DNA of 64,000 bases from Sphingomonas sp. (GTDB lineage: Bacteria; Pseudomonadota; Alphaproteobacteria; Sphingomonadales; Sphingomonadaceae), in NCBI RefSeq assembly GCF_017744835.1, contig NZ_JAGIAM010000001.1:682001-746000 (forward strand). Reading direction: 5' to 3'. Positions 31,321 to 41,237 of the stretch are shown here, in pieces (the stretch's first letter is position 1; each line of letters begins with the position of its first letter). The translations under genes and the position numbers were made by a program. The notes under the pieces are model-generated. The model was not told the origin of the DNA. It was given only the letters and a program-made list of their open reading frames with translations, and did not search any database.

Positions 31321-34300
31321 ATGCGGCTTGGGGCGCGGCTGGGGATTTTGGCGCTGGTCTTGGCGCCGCTTGGGGCAGTCGTCGCGCTGGGCGACAACAG
31401 CCCGCAGGTCGAGATGTTCACCCCCGGCGTGGGCGAGGGCGCGATCGAGCGCTTCACCGCGCGCTTCAACCAGCCGATGGTCGCGCTCGGCGATCCTCGG
31501 GCGACAGGGCCGTTCAAGGCCGAATGCCCGGTGGCGGGCGAGGGCCGCTGGGTCGACCAGCAGACCTATGTCTATGAATTCGCGAACCCGCTCCCCGGCG
31601 GAGTGACCTGCACCTTCACCCTGGCGGACAAGCTGCGAACGCTGGGCGGCGTCGACGTGAAGGGCCAGACGCGCTTCACCGTCGACAGCGGCGGGCCGAT
31701 CGCGCGCGCGGTGCTGCCCAGCCGCTACGGCGGCGAGATCGAGGAGGACCAGGTCTTCCTGGTCGCCGCCAACCTGGCGCCCGATCGCGCCTCGGTCGCG
31801 GCCAATGCCTATTGCGCAGTCGACGGGATCGGCGAGAAGATCCCGGTCGACGTGCTCCCCGCCGATGTCGCGCCCAAGCTGGTCGGCGATCTCGGCACCG
31901 ATCGCTGGGAAGTGCGCAGCTTCCTGGAAGAAGCCGGCCTGCCGCAGGCGCTTCCCGCCGACGCCGGTGCGCGCACAAGCGCGATGGCGAGCGTGGTCGC
32001 GCTCAAGTGCCGCCGCCCGCTGCCGCCGGGCCGCGACATGGCGCTGGTCTGGGGCAAGGACATCGCCGCCGGGGGACGCGCCGCCGGCGCCGACCAGCGC
32101 TTCGACTTCACCGTGCGCAAGCCCTTCGCGGCGCGCTTCGAATGTTCGCGGGTCAATCCGCAGGCGGGATGCAGCCCGGTGCAGGACGCGTTCGTGCGCT
32201 TCACTGCGCCGATCCCGCGCGCGCAGGCCGAGGCGATCCGGATTAGGCTGCCCGACGGCAAGACGCTGGCGCCGCAACTCTCCGACGAGGAGAAGCGCAA
32301 GGCGACGATCGCCGACGTGCGTTTCAAGGCGCCGCTCCCCGCATCGGTAACCGCCAGCCTGGTGCTGCCCGGGGACGTGGCGGACGAGAGCGGGCGCAAG
32401 CTCTCCAACGCCGAGCGTTTCCCGCTCGACATACGCTTCGACGAGGCGCCGCCGCTGGTGAAGTTCGCCGCCAATTTCGGCATCCTCGAATCGAAGGAAG
32501 GCGGCGTGCTGCCGGTGAGCGTGCGCAACGTCGAGGCGGCGCTCGGCGGCAACCGCATGGCGGTGGGCGGACAGAGCCTGAAGGTCGAGGGCGGCGACGG
32601 CGAAGTCGCGCGCTGGCTCCGCGCGATCGACGACGCCGGCGCGCGCAAGACCGACGAGGTCAAGCGCGGAGCCGAGACGGTGCAGGTCAACCAGACCGGC
32701 GCCAAGGCGCTGCTGACCGCGGCCACGGGCAAGCCCTTCAAGCTCGACCTGCCCGGCAAGGGCAAGGAATTCGAAGTCGTCGGCATTCCGCTGACCCAGC
32801 CCGGCTTCTACGTCGTCGAGCTGGCGAGCCCGCGGCTGGGACAGGCGCTGCTCGGCCGCAACGCGCCGCGCTATGTCGCGGCGGGCGCGCTGGTCACCAA
32901 CATGGCTGTGCATTTCAAATGGGGGCGCGACACCTCGCTCGTCTGGGTGACCGCGCTCGACAGCGGCAAGGGCGTCGGCGGCGCCGAGGTCCGCGTGACC
33001 GACAGCTGCACCGGCCAGCTGCTCGCGCGTGGCACCACCGATGCATCGGGCCGATTGGGCGTGCCCAAGGGGCTGCCCGAGCCCAACACCTTCGGCAGCT
33101 GCGATTCGGGCGACGCCGCGCCGCTGATGGTCTCGGCGCGCAAGGCGGACGACTTCAGCTTCACGCTGACCAGCTGGGGCGAAGGCATCCGCCCCTATGA
33201 CTTCGACCTGCCCTATGGCTGGCAGGCGCAGGAGCAGATCTTCCATACCGTCTTCGATCGCGCGCTCGTCCGCCAGGGCGAGACGATCCACATGAAGCAC
33301 ATCGTGCGTCAGCCGATCGCCACGGGCTTCGCGACCGGCCCGGCCTTCCAGGGCACGCTGCGCCTTTCGCACCGCGGATCGGACACGCAGTACGACCTGC
33401 CGCTCACGATCGACGCCAACGGCATCGGCGAGAGCGAATGGACCGCGCCGCAGGGTGCCAAGATGGGCGAATATGACGTCCAGGTGCTGGTGCCCGGGGA
33501 CGAGGGCGAGCGCACGCTCTACACCGGCCAGTCGTTCAAGCTCGACGAATACAAGCTGCCGACGATGAAGGCCTCGGTCGCGGGCCCGAAGGAAGCCGCG
33601 GTGCGCCCGCGCGCGCTGCCGCTCGACCTGTTCGTCGGCTATCTCTCCGGCGGCGGGGCATCCAACCTGCCGGTCGAGCTCCGCGTCGGTTGGTACGAGG
33701 GCGTCAAGGCGCCCGACGGCTATGAGAGCTACAGCTTCACCGGCCGCGCGCTGAGCGAAGGGGTCAAGCCGCTCAACGGCGACGACGAGACCGACGAGCA
33801 GTCGACGCCGCTGCCGCCGACGCAGACGCTGCCGATCACGCTCGGCGCGGACGGCGCGGCGCGGACCAATGTCGAGGTGCCGCAGACGCTCGACCAGGCG
33901 ACCAACATGCAGGTCGAGATGGACTATCAGGACGCCAATGGCGAGATTCTGACCGCCTCGCGCCGCATCCCGATCTACACCTCGGCGGTCCAGCTCGGCG
34001 TCAAGACCGACGGCTGGCTGATGAAGCAGGACGATCTGCGCCTGCGCTTCGTCGCGCTCGACACCTCGGGCAAGCCGATCGCCAATCAGAAGATCTCGGT
34101 CGAGCTCTACAGCCGCGAGATCCTGACGGCTCGGCGCCGGCTGATCGGCGGCTTCTATGCCTATGACAACCAGATGAAGACCACGCGGCTGGGCGCCACC
34201 TGCTCGGCCACGACCGACGCGCAGGGGTTGGCGGCGTGCCAGCTCGAACCGGGCGTGTCGGGCGAAGTCTATGCCGTCGCCACGACCAAGGATGCGGACG

Positions 34301-37080
34301 GCAATGTCGCGCGCGCTTCGCAATCGGTGTGGCTGGTCGGCGACGACGACTGGTGGTTCGGCGGCGACAATGGCGACCGGATGGACCTGATCCCCGAGCG
34401 CACCGAGTACAAGGCAGGCGAGACCGCCAAATTCCAGGTCCGCATGCCCTTCCGCGCCGCGACGGCGCTGGTCACGGTCGAGCGCGAGGGCGTGCTGTCG
34501 AGCTTTGTCGTCGGGCTTTCGGGCAAGGATCCGGTGATCGAAGTGCCGATGCCCGGCGGCTATGCGCCCGACGTCTATGTGTCGGTGATGGCGGTGCGCG
34601 GGCGCGTATCAGGCTGGTCCAACTGGGGATCGAGCCTGGCGCGCGACTGGGGGCTGCCCTTCTTCTCGAAGGAAGGCGGCAAGCCGACCGCGACGGTGGA
34701 CCTCGCCAAGCCCGCCTACCGGCTGGGCATCGCCAAGGTGAAGGTCGGCTGGGAGGGCCATAAGCTCGACGTCGCGGTCAAGGCCGACAGACAAGCCTAT
34801 GGCGCGCGCGATACCGCCAATGTCGAGGTGCAGGTGAAGAACCCCGACGGCAGTCCGGCGCGCGAAGCCGATGTCGCCTTCGCCGCGGTGGACGAGGCGC
34901 TGCTCCAGCTCGCGCCCAACGACAGCTGGGACGTGCTCGCCGCGATGATGGGCGAGCGGCCGATCTCGGTGCTCACTTCGACTGCGCAGACGCAGGTGGT
35001 CGGCAAGCGCCACTATGGCCGCAAGGCCGTCGAGGCGGGCGGCGGCGGGGGCGGCGACCTGTCGGGGCTCAACCGCGAGAATTTCCAGCCGGTGCTGCTG
35101 TGGAAGGGCCATGTGCCGCTCGACGGCCAAGGCCGGGCGAAAGTGGCGGTGCCGCTGTCGGACGCGCTGACGTCGTTCAAGCTGGTCGCGATCGCCACCA
35201 ATGGCGCGCAGCTCTTCGGCACCGGCGAGGCGAGCGTGCGGACGCGGCAGGACCTGAGCATCTTCGCCGGCGTGCCGCAACTCGTGCGCACCGGCGACAG
35301 CTTCGGGGCGATGTTCACGCTGCGCAACGGATCGGACCATCCGATGCGCGTCACGGCGGAGGTGGCGCTGAGCCCCGCGGTCGCGACCGGACGGCCGCTG
35401 ACCGTGGAGATTCCCGCAGGCGGGGCGGCGCCGGTCACCTGGAACCTCACGGCGCCGCCGGGCGCGGGCAAGCTCAGCTGGACGGTCACGGCGCGCTCGG
35501 CCGACGGCAAGGCCAGCGACCGCGTGACGGTGACGCAGGACGTGATTCCCGCGGTGCCGGTCGAGACCTGGGCGGCGAGCCTGGTGCGCGTGGGCGAAGG
35601 CACCAGCCTGGCGATCGCGCCGCCTGCCGGCGCGCTGCCCGGCTTCGGCTCGGTCGAGGTGCAACTCGCCGACACGCTCGCGCCGCCGCTCCAGGGCGTG
35701 CGCGATTATATGGCGGCCTATCCCTATGGCTGTTTCGAGCAGCGGCTCTCCAAGGCGATCGCGCTGGGCGACACTGCGGCGTGGAACGCGCTGGCGGGCG
35801 AGATCCCGGCCTATCAGGACGGCGACGGGCTGCTCCGCTACTTCCCGGGCGAATGGCCCGGATCGGAGGCGCTCACGGCCTATGTCTTGTCGATCACCGG
35901 CGAAGCGGGCCTGCCGCTGCCGGCCGAGCCGCGCGCGCGGATGATCGACGCGATGAAGGCCGTGCTCGACGGGCGCCTGCGGCATGAGGATTATGGCGAC
36001 GTGCGGCTCCAGCGCGTCGCGGCCTTCGCAGCGCTCGCGCGGCAGGGGGCGGCGAGCGCGGACATGCTCGGCCAGATCGGCATCGCGCCGGCGGAGATGC
36101 CGACCTCGAGCCTTGCCGACTATCTGGCCGCGCTCGGCCGCGTGCAGGGGCTCGCCAATGGTGCGCAGCTCCGCGCCGATGCCGAGCAGGTGCTTCGCAC
36201 TCGGCTGGTCTATGAAGGCACGCGGGTCGACCTGACCGACAAGGACAATATGCCCTGGTGGCTGATGTCCTCGGGCGACGAGGGGGCGATCAAGGCCGCG
36301 CTCGTGACGCTCGGCCGCCCCGGCTGGCAGGCCGAATCGCCGCGGATGATGACCGGCGTCGCGTCGCGCCAGCAGCGCGGTCATTGGGACACGACCACGG
36401 CCAATGCCTGGGGCACGGTCGCCGCGCGGCGCTTCATGAGCCTCTATCCGGCCGAGAGCATCGCGGGTGTCACCAGCGCGCGGCTGGGTTCGGCGAGCCT
36501 GAGTCGCAGCTGGCCGATCGCCGAGCCGCAGCGGCTGTTCAGCCTGCCGCTGCCGCAGGCGAGCACGCCGCTGCTGCTCGGGCAGAGCGGCGGCGCAGGG
36601 CCCTGGGCCTTCGTCAGGGTGAAGGCGGCGGTGCCGCTCACCAAACCGCTGCTCGGGGGCTATCGCGCGACCAAGACAGTGACTCCGGTCCAGTCCTTCG
36701 CGCAGGGCCGCTACACGCGCGGCGACGTGGTCAAGGTGACGATCACGGTCGAGGCCTCGGCCGAGCGCAACTGGGTGGTGATCGACGACCCCGTGCCGAC
36801 CGGGGCGACGGTGATCGGGGGCCTGGGTGGCCAGTCCGAAATGCTGGCGTCCGAAGGCGGCACCAGCGACGGCGTCTCGCCCAACTGGATCGAGCGCGGG
36901 CGCGATGCATGGCGAGCCTATTACGGCTGGGTTCCGCGGGGCAGCTTCACCATCTCGTACGTGATGCGGCTCAACGCGGCGGGCCGGTTCAGCCTGCCCG
37001 CGACGCGGGTCGAGGCGATGTACTCGCCCGAGATCCGCGCGCAGCTGCCCAACCAGGCGATGGTGGTGGCGGAGCGGTGA
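31321..37080 (+). CDS. Alpha-2-macroglobulin family protein (YfhM-like)
   Basis: A 1919-residue periplasmic protease trap. A signal-like segment (RLGARLGILALVLAPLGAVVALG) lacks a lipobox, so unlike E. coli ECAM it appears not to be a lipoprotein. Beta-sandwich MG domains follow, then the A2M domain. The thioester motif is intact as PYGCFEQ with Cys1471 and Gln1474. GGAGGG just before the ATG at 31321 decides the start. It is followed directly by pbpC with a GTGA overlap, the same pairing as in E. coli (yfhM-pbpC). The pair is thought to protect and repair the wall when foreign proteases breach the outer membrane. Confidence 0.93.
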   Translation: MRLGARLGILALVLAPLGAVVALGDNSPQVEMFTPGVGEGAIERFTARFNQPMVALGDPRATGPFKAECPVAGEGRWVDQQTYVYEFANPLPGGVTCTFTLADKLRTLGGVDVKGQTRFTVDSGGPIARAVLPSRYGGEIEEDQVFLVAANLAPDRASVAANAYCAVDGIGEKIPVDVLPADVAPKLVGDLGTDRWEVRSFLEEAGLPQALPADAGARTSAMASVVALKCRRPLPPGRDMALVWGKDIAAGGRAAGADQRFDFTVRKPFAARFECSRVNPQAGCSPVQDAFVRFTAPIPRAQAEAIRIRLPDGKTLAPQLSDEEKRKATIADVRFKAPLPASVTASLVLPGDVADESGRKLSNAERFPLDIRFDEAPPLVKFAANFGILESKEGGVLPVSVRNVEAALGGNRMAVGGQSLKVEGGDGEVARWLRAIDDAGARKTDEVKRGAETVQVNQTGAKALLTAATGKPFKLDLPGKGKEFEVVGIPLTQPGFYVVELASPRLGQALLGRNAPRYVAAGALVTNMAVHFKWGRDTSLVWVTALDSGKGVGGAEVRVTDSCTGQLLARGTTDASGRLGVPKGLPEPNTFGSCDSGDAAPLMVSARKADDFSFTLTSWGEGIRPYDFDLPYGWQAQEQIFHTVFDRALVRQGETIHMKHIVRQPIATGFATGPAFQGTLRLSHRGSDTQYDLPLTIDANGIGESEWTAPQGAKMGEYDVQVLVPGDEGERTLYTGQSFKLDEYKLPTMKASVAGPKEAAVRPRALPLDLFVGYLSGGGASNLPVELRVGWYEGVKAPDGYESYSFTGRALSEGVKPLNGDDETDEQSTPLPPTQTLPITLGADGAARTNVEVPQTLDQATNMQVEMDYQDANGEILTASRRIPIYTSAVQLGVKTDGWLMKQDDLRLRFVALDTSGKPIANQKISVELYSREILTARRRLIGGFYAYDNQMKTTRLGATCSATTDAQGLAACQLEPGVSGEVYAVATTKDADGNVARASQSVWLVGDDDWWFGGDNGDRMDLIPERTEYKAGETAKFQVRMPFRAATALVTVEREGVLSSFVVGLSGKDPVIEVPMPGGYAPDVYVSVMAVRGRVSGWSNWGSSLARDWGLPFFSKEGGKPTATVDLAKPAYRLGIAKVKVGWEGHKLDVAVKADRQAYGARDTANVEVQVKNPDGSPAREADVAFAAVDEALLQLAPNDSWDVLAAMMGERPISVLTSTAQTQVVGKRHYGRKAVEAGGGGGGDLSGLNRENFQPVLLWKGHVPLDGQGRAKVAVPLSDALTSFKLVAIATNGAQLFGTGEASVRTRQDLSIFAGVPQLVRTGDSFGAMFTLRNGSDHPMRVTAEVALSPAVATGRPLTVEIPAGGAAPVTWNLTAPPGAGKLSWTVTARSADGKASDRVTVTQDVIPAVPVETWAASLVRVGEGTSLAIAPPAGALPGFGSVEVQLADTLAPPLQGVRDYMAAYPYGCFEQRLSKAIALGDTAAWNALAGEIPAYQDGDGLLRYFPGEWPGSEALTAYVLSITGEAGLPLPAEPRARMIDAMKAVLDGRLRHEDYGDVRLQRVAAFAALARQGAASADMLGQIGIAPAEMPTSSLADYLAALGRVQGLANGAQLRADAEQVLRTRLVYEGTRVDLTDKDNMPWWLMSSGDEGAIKAALVTLGRPGWQAESPRMMTGVASRQQRGHWDTTTANAWGTVAARRFMSLYPAESIAGVTSARLGSASLSRSWPIAEPQRLFSLPLPQASTPLLLGQSGGAGPWAFVRVKAAVPLTKPLLGGYRATKTVTPVQSFAQGRYTRGDVVKVTITVEASAERNWVVIDDPVPTGATVIGGLGGQSEMLASEGGTSDGVSPNWIERGRDAWRAYYGWVPRGSFTISYVMRLNAAGRFSLPATRVEAMYSPEIRAQLPNQAMVVAER

Positions 37081-39317
37081 AGTTCGCGGCGGTCAGGGAG
37101 CGGCTTGGCCGGCTGATCGCGCGAGTCGACGGCTTTCCCCAGGCGCTCGGCCGCTGGCTGGGCGGCGAGCGGACGGCGTGGCGCGAGCGTGGGTGGCGCG
37201 GAGTGCTCACCCCGCCGGGGCTCGCCTGGGGCGCCATCGCCATGCTCGCGGGCACGCATATCGCCGTCGACTGGTCGACGCAGCCGCCTGCGCTTCCCGA
37301 CTATGCCGCGGTGCGCGCTGCGTGGCAGCCGTCCGAAGCCTGGCTCTACGATCGCGAGGGCCGGCTGATCGACAGCGTCCGCGTCGATTTCGGCGCGCGG
37401 CGGCTCGCCTGGACGCGGCTCGACGACATCGCCCCGATCGCGCGCGACACCATACTGGCGGCGGAGGACCGGCGTTTCCGCAGCCACGGCGGAGTCGATT
37501 GGCTGGCGCTCGGCGGCGCGCTGCGCGACCGAGCCGAGGGGCGGCGCGGACGCGGCGCCTCGACGATCTCGATGCAGCTCGCGGCCTATCTCGCCCCCCA
37601 GCTGGCGAGCCCGGGACGGCGCGGCATGGGCGACAAGCTGCGCCAGATGCGCGCGGCGCGGGCGCTCGAGGCGCGCTGGAGCAAGGACCAGATTCTGGAG
37701 GCCTATCTCAACCTCGCCGGCTTCCGTGGCGAGGCGCAGGGGATCGGAGCGGCGGCGCTGGGGCTGTTCGGCAAGACGCCCGCGACGCTCACGCGCGACG
37801 ACGCGCTGCTGCTCGCTGCGCTGCTGCCCGACCCGCAGGCGGGCTCGGCGCGAGTCGCCCGGCGTGCGTGCGCTTTGGCGAAGGCGCAGGATTGCGCGCG
37901 GTTCGCGGGTGCCGCCGCGTCGATGCTCGGGCCCGCGCGCAGCCTGGCGCTCGATCCCGGGCTTGCGCCGCACCTCGCCCAGCACCTGCTCGACAAGCCG
38001 GGCTTGCGGGTGACCACGACGCTCGACGCGCGAATCCAGCAGGCCGCCGCCGCTGCGCTGCGCCGCCAGCTCCAGGGGCTGGGGGGCACGCGCGCGCGCG
38101 ACGGCGCAGTGATCGTGGCGGACAATGCCACCGGCGAGGTGCTCGCCTATGTCGGCGGGATCGGCGGGGCGAGCACGGCGCCCTCGGTGGACGGCGCGGC
38201 GGCCTATCGCCAGGCGGGATCGACGCTCAAACCCTTCCTCTACGCGCAGGCGATCGAGAAGGGCTATCTCACCGCAGCGTCGATTCTCGACGATTCGCCG
38301 GTGCAGCTCGACACCGCATCAGGCCTCTATGTGCCGCAGAATTACGACCGGGCGTTCAAGGGCCCGGTGTCGGCGCGCGTCGCGCTCGCGGGGTCGCTCA
38401 ACGTGCCGGCGGTGCGCACCTTGCTGCTCACCGGCGTCGACGCCTTCCGCGACCGGCTGTGGGACAGCGGCTATCGCGGGCTGGTCGAGGACGGGCAATA
38501 TTATGGCTATTCGCTGGCGCTCGGATCGGCCGAAGTGACGCTGCTCGAGCAGGTCGCCGCCTATCGCAGCCTTGCCCGGGGCGGACGCTGGTCGCCGCTG
38601 CGGCTGGTGCGGGGGGAGCGTCCCGCGGCGGCGCGGCGGGTCACCAGCCCCGAGGCCGCGTGGATCGTCGCCGACATGCTCGCCGATCCCAATGCGCGCG
38701 CGGGCACCTTCGGTCCCGATTCGGCGCTGCGCCTGCCCTTCTGGGCCGCGGCCAAGACCGGGACCTCAAAGGCGATGCGCGACAATTGGTGCATCGGCTT
38801 CTCGGACCGATTCACCGTTGGGGTGTGGGTGGGCAATCTCGAAGGCGATCCGATGCGCGCGGTATCGGGCACGAGCGGTGCGGCGCCGGTGTGGCGCGAC
38901 GTGATGCTCGCGCTCCACCGGGAAACGCCCGGCCGCGCCCTGCCCCGCCCCGCTGGCGTCGAGCAACGCACGGTCCGCTTTGCGGCCGGCATCGAGCAGC
39001 CGCGGCGCGAATATTTCCTCAGCGGAGCGGGGCTGAGCGAAGTCGCGGCGGCGCCTGCGGCATCGCGGCGGCCGCGCATCGTCAATCCAGTGGCGGGCAG
39101 CGTCTATGCGCTCGACCCCGACATTCCCGCGGACCGCCAGCGGCTGGCGATCGCAGTCACCGGCGACACCACCGGGCACCGGCTTTTGCTTGATCGAGGT
39201 GACTTGGGGCCAGCCGATTCGCGGCCGCTGGTGCAGGCGCCCCCGGGGCAGCATCGGCTGCGGCTCGTCGACCTCGGCGGGCGGGTGGTCGACCAGATTC
39301 TGTTCACCGTGCGGTGA
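37077..39317 (+). CDS. pbpC: Penicillin-binding protein 1C (bifunctional peptidoglycan synthase)
   Basis: A 746-residue class A PBP. After an N-terminal anchor (about 45-62) comes the GT51 glycosyltransferase (AAEDRRFRSHGGVDW with its catalytic Glu; GASTISMQLA). The transpeptidase has the nucleophile S382-T-L-K385, SLN, and K560-T-G-T. A C-terminal BiPBP_C beta domain (about 655-746) is specific to PBP1C. Start is GTG at 37077, overlapping the alpha-2-macroglobulin stop with GGAG just upstream, so synthesis is coupled. Followed by a strong terminator at 39452. Confidence 0.93.
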   Translation: MKFAAVRERLGRLIARVDGFPQALGRWLGGERTAWRERGWRGVLTPPGLAWGAIAMLAGTHIAVDWSTQPPALPDYAAVRAAWQPSEAWLYDREGRLIDSVRVDFGARRLAWTRLDDIAPIARDTILAAEDRRFRSHGGVDWLALGGALRDRAEGRRGRGASTISMQLAAYLAPQLASPGRRGMGDKLRQMRAARALEARWSKDQILEAYLNLAGFRGEAQGIGAAALGLFGKTPATLTRDDALLLAALLPDPQAGSARVARRACALAKAQDCARFAGAAASMLGPARSLALDPGLAPHLAQHLLDKPGLRVTTTLDARIQQAAAAALRRQLQGLGGTRARDGAVIVADNATGEVLAYVGGIGGASTAPSVDGAAAYRQAGSTLKPFLYAQAIEKGYLTAASILDDSPVQLDTASGLYVPQNYDRAFKGPVSARVALAGSLNVPAVRTLLLTGVDAFRDRLWDSGYRGLVEDGQYYGYSLALGSAEVTLLEQVAAYRSLARGGRWSPLRLVRGERPAAARRVTSPEAAWIVADMLADPNARAGTFGPDSALRLPFWAAAKTGTSKAMRDNWCIGFSDRFTVGVWVGNLEGDPMRAVSGTSGAAPVWRDVMLALHRETPGRALPRPAGVEQRTVRFAAGIEQPRREYFLSGAGLSEVAAAPAASRRPRIVNPVAGSVYALDPDIPADRQRLAIAVTGDTTGHRLLLDRGDLGPADSRPLVQAPPGQHRLRLVDLGGRVVDQILFTVR

Positions 39318-39451
39318 CGCTCGGTCTCAGGGAAAAATAATTCACTACAGGACCGAAACGGCCTGCGGCGCGTTTTGCGTTTTGGTCCTTCCCCTTTCGG
39401 GACCGTGCCTCCGGGCACCGGCCGCGTCGGGCGCATTTCGGCGCGGCCGAA

Positions 39452-39484
39452 CCCCGAGCCGCATCGCGGCTCGGGGCCCGTTTT
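39452..39484 (+). terminator. Intrinsic terminator after pbpC
   Basis: Perfect 11-bp stem CCCCGAGCCGC/GCGGCTCGGGG with loop ATC, followed by CCCGTTTT. It lies 134 bp after the pbpC stop and 8 bp before the convergent RcnB-like stop. Confidence 0.8.
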
Positions 39485-39491
39485 CCCTCCG

Positions 39492-40013
39492 TTACCAGAA
39501 GAAGTTGTTGAGCACGCGGAGCACGATCCCGCGCCGGACGTCGATCAGCAGCACGTCGTCATAATGGCGCACCCAGCGCTGGTTGAAGCCGGCCGGCGGC
39601 AGGCGATAGCGCCAGGGATCCGAGATCCAGTAGCGCGAACCCCAGAAGCTCGGCGCGATCCGCACGCCGCTGCGGAAGCGCGTGTAGCCGAAGGGTGCGC
39701 GCCAGTTGCCGCGCGCGTAGACGCCGCGATTGCGGGTGCGATAGTCACGCCAGTCATTGTCGCCCCAGCGACGATTGCGGTCGCGCAGGTCCTCGCGGAA
39801 CTCCTGGCGCGCCTCGCGCACGTCGCGGCGCTCGTTCTGGATCCGGCGCGGGTCGCCACTGCGCTGGGCACGGCGCAAGTCGCGCTGTTCCTGACGGATA
39901 TCCTGGCGGTCGCGGCGCAGCTCCTGGCGCGACTGGGCGCTGGCGGCAGTCGGCAGCGCAACGGCCGGCATGGCGACCGCGGCGAGCAGCGCTGCAGTGA
40001 TGATCTTTCTCAT
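39492..40013 (-). CDS. RcnB-like periplasmic protein
   Basis: A 173-residue secreted protein: signal peptide (cleavage near ASAQ, about 27), a very charged Arg/Asp/Glu/Gln helical region (SRQELRRDRQDIRQEQRDLRR) and a C-terminal part rich in Arg, Tyr and Trp. The end (GFNQRWVRHYDDVLLIDVRRGIVLRVLNNFFW) matches the RcnB family core 'RWVRxxDDxLLVDxxTGxV', which in E. coli modulates nickel/cobalt efflux. Many alphaproteobacterial members have no metal context, and none is seen here. AGGAGG stands before the ATG at 40013. Confidence 0.75.
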   Translation of the reverse strand: MRKIITAALLAAVAMPAVALPTAASAQSRQELRRDRQDIRQEQRDLRRAQRSGDPRRIQNERRDVREARQEFREDLRDRNRRWGDNDWRDYRTRNRGVYARGNWRAPFGYTRFRSGVRIAPSFWGSRYWISDPWRYRLPPAGFNQRWVRHYDDVLLIDVRRGIVLRVLNNFFW

Positions 40014-40117
40014 CCTATCCTCCTAAGCATCTCAGGCCGCTCGAAAAGCGGCACCGGAGCTTTTTGGAGGACGCGGGCTGAACCGGCCGGGAACGCGCCG
40101 GTCAGCCGCCAGCAAGC

Positions 40118-40603
40118 TTATTGGCCGGGGCCGCCGGCACCGCCGCCCGGGCCACCCGTGCCGGGCGCGCCGACCGTGCCGATGTTGCCGAACAGATCCT
40201 CGAAGAAGCTGCGCTTGCGGCCCAGCGTCGGGGTCTTCTTGCCATAGGGCTCGACCGAGGCGACCAGATCCTGGTTCATCCGATCGATCGCGGCGACGTT
40301 GCCGGCGGCGTCGAAGCGGATGCGCAGCGTCTGCTGCTGGCGCACCTTGGGATCCTGGTACATGTAGTTGCGGCTGTCGCGCGACACATAATACCATTCG
40401 CCGCCGTTGAACTGGCTGGTGAGCGTGGGGCGGCCGAGCGTCTGCATCACCGATTCGCGATTGTCGACGCCGGGCTGGATCGCGTCGACCAGCTCCTTGT
40501 CGGCCACATAGCCTTGGTGCGTCGCCGTCTTGGTGCAGGCGCTCGTGCCGAGAGCAACGGCAAGCAGCGCAGCACTGCAGGCAAGGCGGGTGGGAATCGA
40601 CAT
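40118..40603 (-). CDS. bamE: BamE/SmpA/OmlA family outer-membrane lipoprotein
   Basis: A 161-residue lipoprotein with lipobox GTSAC (Cys23). The BamE-like fold segment is VDAIQPGVDNRESVMQTLGRPTLTSQFNGGEWYYVSRDS (about 40-78): the 'G..r..v...lG.P' helix turn and the 'WyYv' strand. BamE is a helper of the BAM complex that inserts outer-membrane proteins. The Gly/Pro-rich tail (GAPGTGGPGGGAGGPG) is an add-on. The ATG at 40603 has GGAG eight bases upstream; a longer in-frame start would precede the signal peptide by 28 residues and is rejected. Divergent from the bc1 chaperone gene. Confidence 0.87.
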   Translation of the reverse strand: MSIPTRLACSAALLAVALGTSACTKTATHQGYVADKELVDAIQPGVDNRESVMQTLGRPTLTSQFNGGEWYYVSRDSRNYMYQDPKVRQQQTLRIRFDAAGNVAAIDRMNQDLVASVEPYGKKTPTLGRKRSFFEDLFGNIGTVGAPGTGGPGGGAGGPGQ

Positions 40604-40724
40604 TGGGGTCTCCGGGACAAACGCAAGTACCGGCGCATTGCATCGCGCGCCGTTCGCCTCAATATGCGGCAAAATGCGGCCAAACAAGGCCGCGGCTCAA
40701 GCCATCGGACGGAACAAGCAGGAA

Positions 40725-41237
40725 ATGGGACTTTTGAAGCGGCTCTTCGGCGCCCCCGAACGCGGCAGCGCGCCGCGCCTCTATGCCGCGGTGGTGGCGA
40801 AGGGACGCGCGCCGCACTGGTATGCCGAGGGGCAGGTGCCCGACACGATCGACGGCCGCTTCGACATGATCGCTGCGGTGCTGTGCATGGTGCTGCTCCG
40901 GCTGGAGGAGGCGCCCGAGGGAATCGCGCCGAGCACCGCGCTCGCCGAATGTTTCATCGACGACATGGATGGGCAGCTGCGCGAGATCGGCATCGGCGAC
41001 ATCGTGGTCGGCAAGCACATGGGCCGGATGATGGGGATGCTCGGGGGACGGCTGGGCGCCTATCGCGCCGGGCTCGCCGAGGGCAGCCTGGCCCCCGCTC
41101 TCGCGCGCAACCTCTATCGCGGCCATGCGCCCGAAAACGCGGCGCTGGCGCATGTCGAGGCCAGGCTGCGCGCGTTCCGCGACGCGCTGGCGGCCACGCC
41201 GATCGACTCGGTCGTCGCCGGGGAGCTGCCGCAATGA
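40725..41237 (+). CDS. Ubiquinol-cytochrome c chaperone family protein (CBP3-like)
   Basis: A 170-residue soluble protein with the UQCC1/CBP3 pattern: PHWYAEGQVPDTIDGRFDMIAAVLCMVLLRLE, then FIDDMDGQLREIGIGDIVVGKHMGRMM. In mitochondria and alphaproteobacteria this family helps assemble cytochrome b into the bc1 complex. AGGAA lies immediately before the ATG at 40725. It overlaps the DUF177 gene by an ATGA, a conserved alphaproteobacterial gene pair; its upstream neighbour is the divergent bamE. Confidence 0.9.
   Translation: MGLLKRLFGAPERGSAPRLYAAVVAKGRAPHWYAEGQVPDTIDGRFDMIAAVLCMVLLRLEEAPEGIAPSTALAECFIDDMDGQLREIGIGDIVVGKHMGRMMGMLGGRLGAYRAGLAEGSLAPALARNLYRGHAPENAALAHVEARLRAFRDALAATPIDSVVAGELPQ

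Noticed and set aside
31180..34323. 1047-codon open frame antisense to the alpha-2-macroglobulin gene
   Set aside because: It is a shadow of the high-GC codon pattern of the real gene: composition is Arg/Ala/Asp/Leu-rich with no domain, and the sense frame has a clear family and Shine-Dalgarno.
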